Positions 63,233 to 64,000 of a stretch of 64,000 bases of DNA are shown piece by piece (position 1 is the first letter of the stretch; the number at the start of each line of letters is the position of its first letter). This stretch comes from Planctomycetota bacterium. Lineage in GTDB: Bacteria; Planctomycetota; Planctomycetia; Pirellulales; UBA7805. The notes beneath the pieces were generated by a model, which did not search any database, was not told the DNA's origin, and saw only the letters and a list, made by a program, of their open reading frames with translations. Location: the NCBI GenBank assembly GCA_003389215.1, contig QQVP01000033.1:1-64000 (forward strand), given 5' to 3'. Made by a program: the position numbers and the translations under genes.

Positions 63233-63723
63233 GCCGAAAGCTGTCGAAGGATTACAACAGCACCGGGTACTCGATCAATGTCGAGGGAGAAGTAACCTCA
63301 CCGGTCACCGATCCCGAGGCCGTTACCGAAGAAGTCAAGCAACTCTACGACCTGGCGGAGGAGGCCCTTGCCGTTCAGATCGAGCGGAGTCGAAGCGAAG
63401 CGGCCCTTGCTCGCCATGACGAGGAATCTCACACACAGCAGGCCAGTCAGGGCCGAGGCTTCAATGGCCGAAACGAGAATCACCGTTCGGGCAATGGTCA
63501 CCAGGCCAATCAGGGCGGCGTGCCGGCCACAAACAAGCAGATTCAATATCTGCTCAGCATCGGGAAGCGACAGCGGCTCTCCACGGTCGAACTCGAAGCC
63601 CGGATCGAAGAGATCCTCGGCGAATCCGTGGGGGTCTATGATCTGACAAAACGACAGGCCGGAACGGTCATCGACGAGTTGACCGGAAACGATGCCGCAG
63701 CTGCCAGTCGAAGTCGTCGCTGA
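63208..63723 (+). CDS. unknown element protein with Gln-rich linker
   Basis: A 171-residue protein from ATG 63208 (GGAGG ten bases before). The N-terminal part (NVGLSRKLSKDYNSTGYSIN) and the helix TEEVKQLYDLAEEALAVQIE are followed by a Gln/Asn/Gly-rich linker. The C-terminal domain (TNKQIQYLLSIGKRQRLSTV then VYDLTKRQAGTVIDEL) is of a kind seen at the end of several phage and plasmid DNA-metabolism proteins. A 5' fragment is at 53004 and an internal fragment at 47084. Its leader has a terminator, so it may be controlled by attenuation. Confidence 0.75.
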   Translation: MLRVNVGLSRKLSKDYNSTGYSINVEGEVTSPVTDPEAVTEEVKQLYDLAEEALAVQIERSRSEAALARHDEESHTQQASQGRGFNGRNENHRSGNGHQANQGGVPATNKQIQYLLSIGKRQRLSTVELEARIEEILGESVGVYDLTKRQAGTVIDELTGNDAAAASRSRR

Positions 63724-64000
63724 GCAGATCTAAGCAATGTCTTTCGGGCCACCTCGTGTGAAGGAATACCGGGGTGGCCTTTCTTATAGAGCAGCCAAAA
63801 TCCTCCTATGCACCAAACAAGCCCGGCACAACGTCGACAGCGCCTCACTCGTCCTCACTGGTCCTTCAGCCAGGTGGCCCAATACCAGCGATGCCCTTTG
63901 CAGTACTTCTTCGAGCGAATCGTCCGGCTGCCACGATCGTTCACACCCACTGGGCTCGCTCTGGGTTCAGCCGTCCATGCGGCGTTGGCCGCTTACCATG
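63724..64000. other. right-edge stretch without a supported gene
   Basis: I see no frame with a credible start. The minus strand holds a short open stretch ending KKYCKGHRWYWATWLKDQ just before 63850, which could be the end of a small gene, but upstream it meets a stop with no start codon. The window ends at 64000. Confidence 0.3.

Noticed and set aside
1..64000. CRISPR array
   Set aside because: No short regularly spaced repeats and no cas genes were seen.
63750..64000. Small minus-strand gene ending near 63860
   Set aside because: The frame meets a stop upstream without a start codon; too weak to call.

Overview
The window looks like a chromosomal or large-plasmid segment of a planctomycete-type bacterium. 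This is an inference from style: secreted Cys/His-rich metal proteins, small low-complexity lipoproteins, large serine recombinases, DUF1257/DUF2997/DUF4236-type families and many unique proteins. No ribosomal or other housekeeping marker is present to prove it.

Region 1 (1-18.1 kb) is a metal-resistance island. Minus-strand genes encode a TolC-like outer-membrane factor (cut by the window start), a lipoprotein, a MacAB-like set (ABC ATPase, adaptor, two FtsX-type permeases), another lipoprotein, an exported HMA protein and a Cys/His-rich secreted protein. Divergently from about 7.5 kb lie a secreted Cys-rich protein, a CusB-like adaptor, a second exported HMA protein, a CusA/CzcA pump, a lipoprotein sharing a Cys domain with the CusB-like adaptor, a phosphodiesterase, a dead P-type ATPase remnant and an intact Zn/Cd/Pb-type P1B ATPase.

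Region 2 (18.4-25.6 kb) is a five-gene minus-strand operon: SIS-HAD fusion, PRTase-like protein, ORC/CDC6-like ATPase, an unknown protein and a PfkB kinase. It has the look of a nucleotide-centred conflict system. Region 3 (26.0-34.0 kb) is a minus-strand module with a ubiquitin-like conjugation set (UBL, E2-like protein fused to a RING-like zinc cluster, JAMM protease, E1), two tiny peptides, a TOPRIM protein, membrane proteins and a large serine recombinase. A 41-bp repeat precedes both transcription units.

Region 4 (34.1-47.2 kb) is an integrative-element-like zone: an unknown protein overlapping a second serine recombinase whose last codons read antisense into a tRNA-Arg 3' fragment, then a clamp-loader-like ATPase, a primase-like protein with an overlapping ribbon-helix-helix gene, a GIY-YIG protein, a DUF5131 protein and small orphan genes separated by intergenic repeats. 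Region 5 (47.2-50.3 kb, minus) is a four-gene operon: Gly/Ser-rich protein, PfkB-deoxyribosyltransferase fusion, QueC-like enzyme and HhH-GPD glycosylase. It recalls nucleobase-modification modules of type IV CBASS but has no cyclase in view.

Region 6 (50.5-64.0 kb) holds a DUF932 protein, a membrane protein and a nine-gene minus-strand cluster: DUF4236-TPR, two DUF1257, DUF2997, radical-SAM activase-like, Ycf46-like AAA ATPase, HEAT-WD40, GrpE-like and Hsp70-like. The cluster is bracketed by two ungapped 326-bp direct repeats exactly 10,204 bp apart. Each repeat carries a structured leader of three hairpins, the last an intrinsic terminator, and the start of the same downstream gene. The strongest candidates for an undescribed system are the chaperone/AAA/radical-SAM cassette, the E2-RING conjugation operon and the PRTase/ORC/SIS-HAD/PfkB operon.
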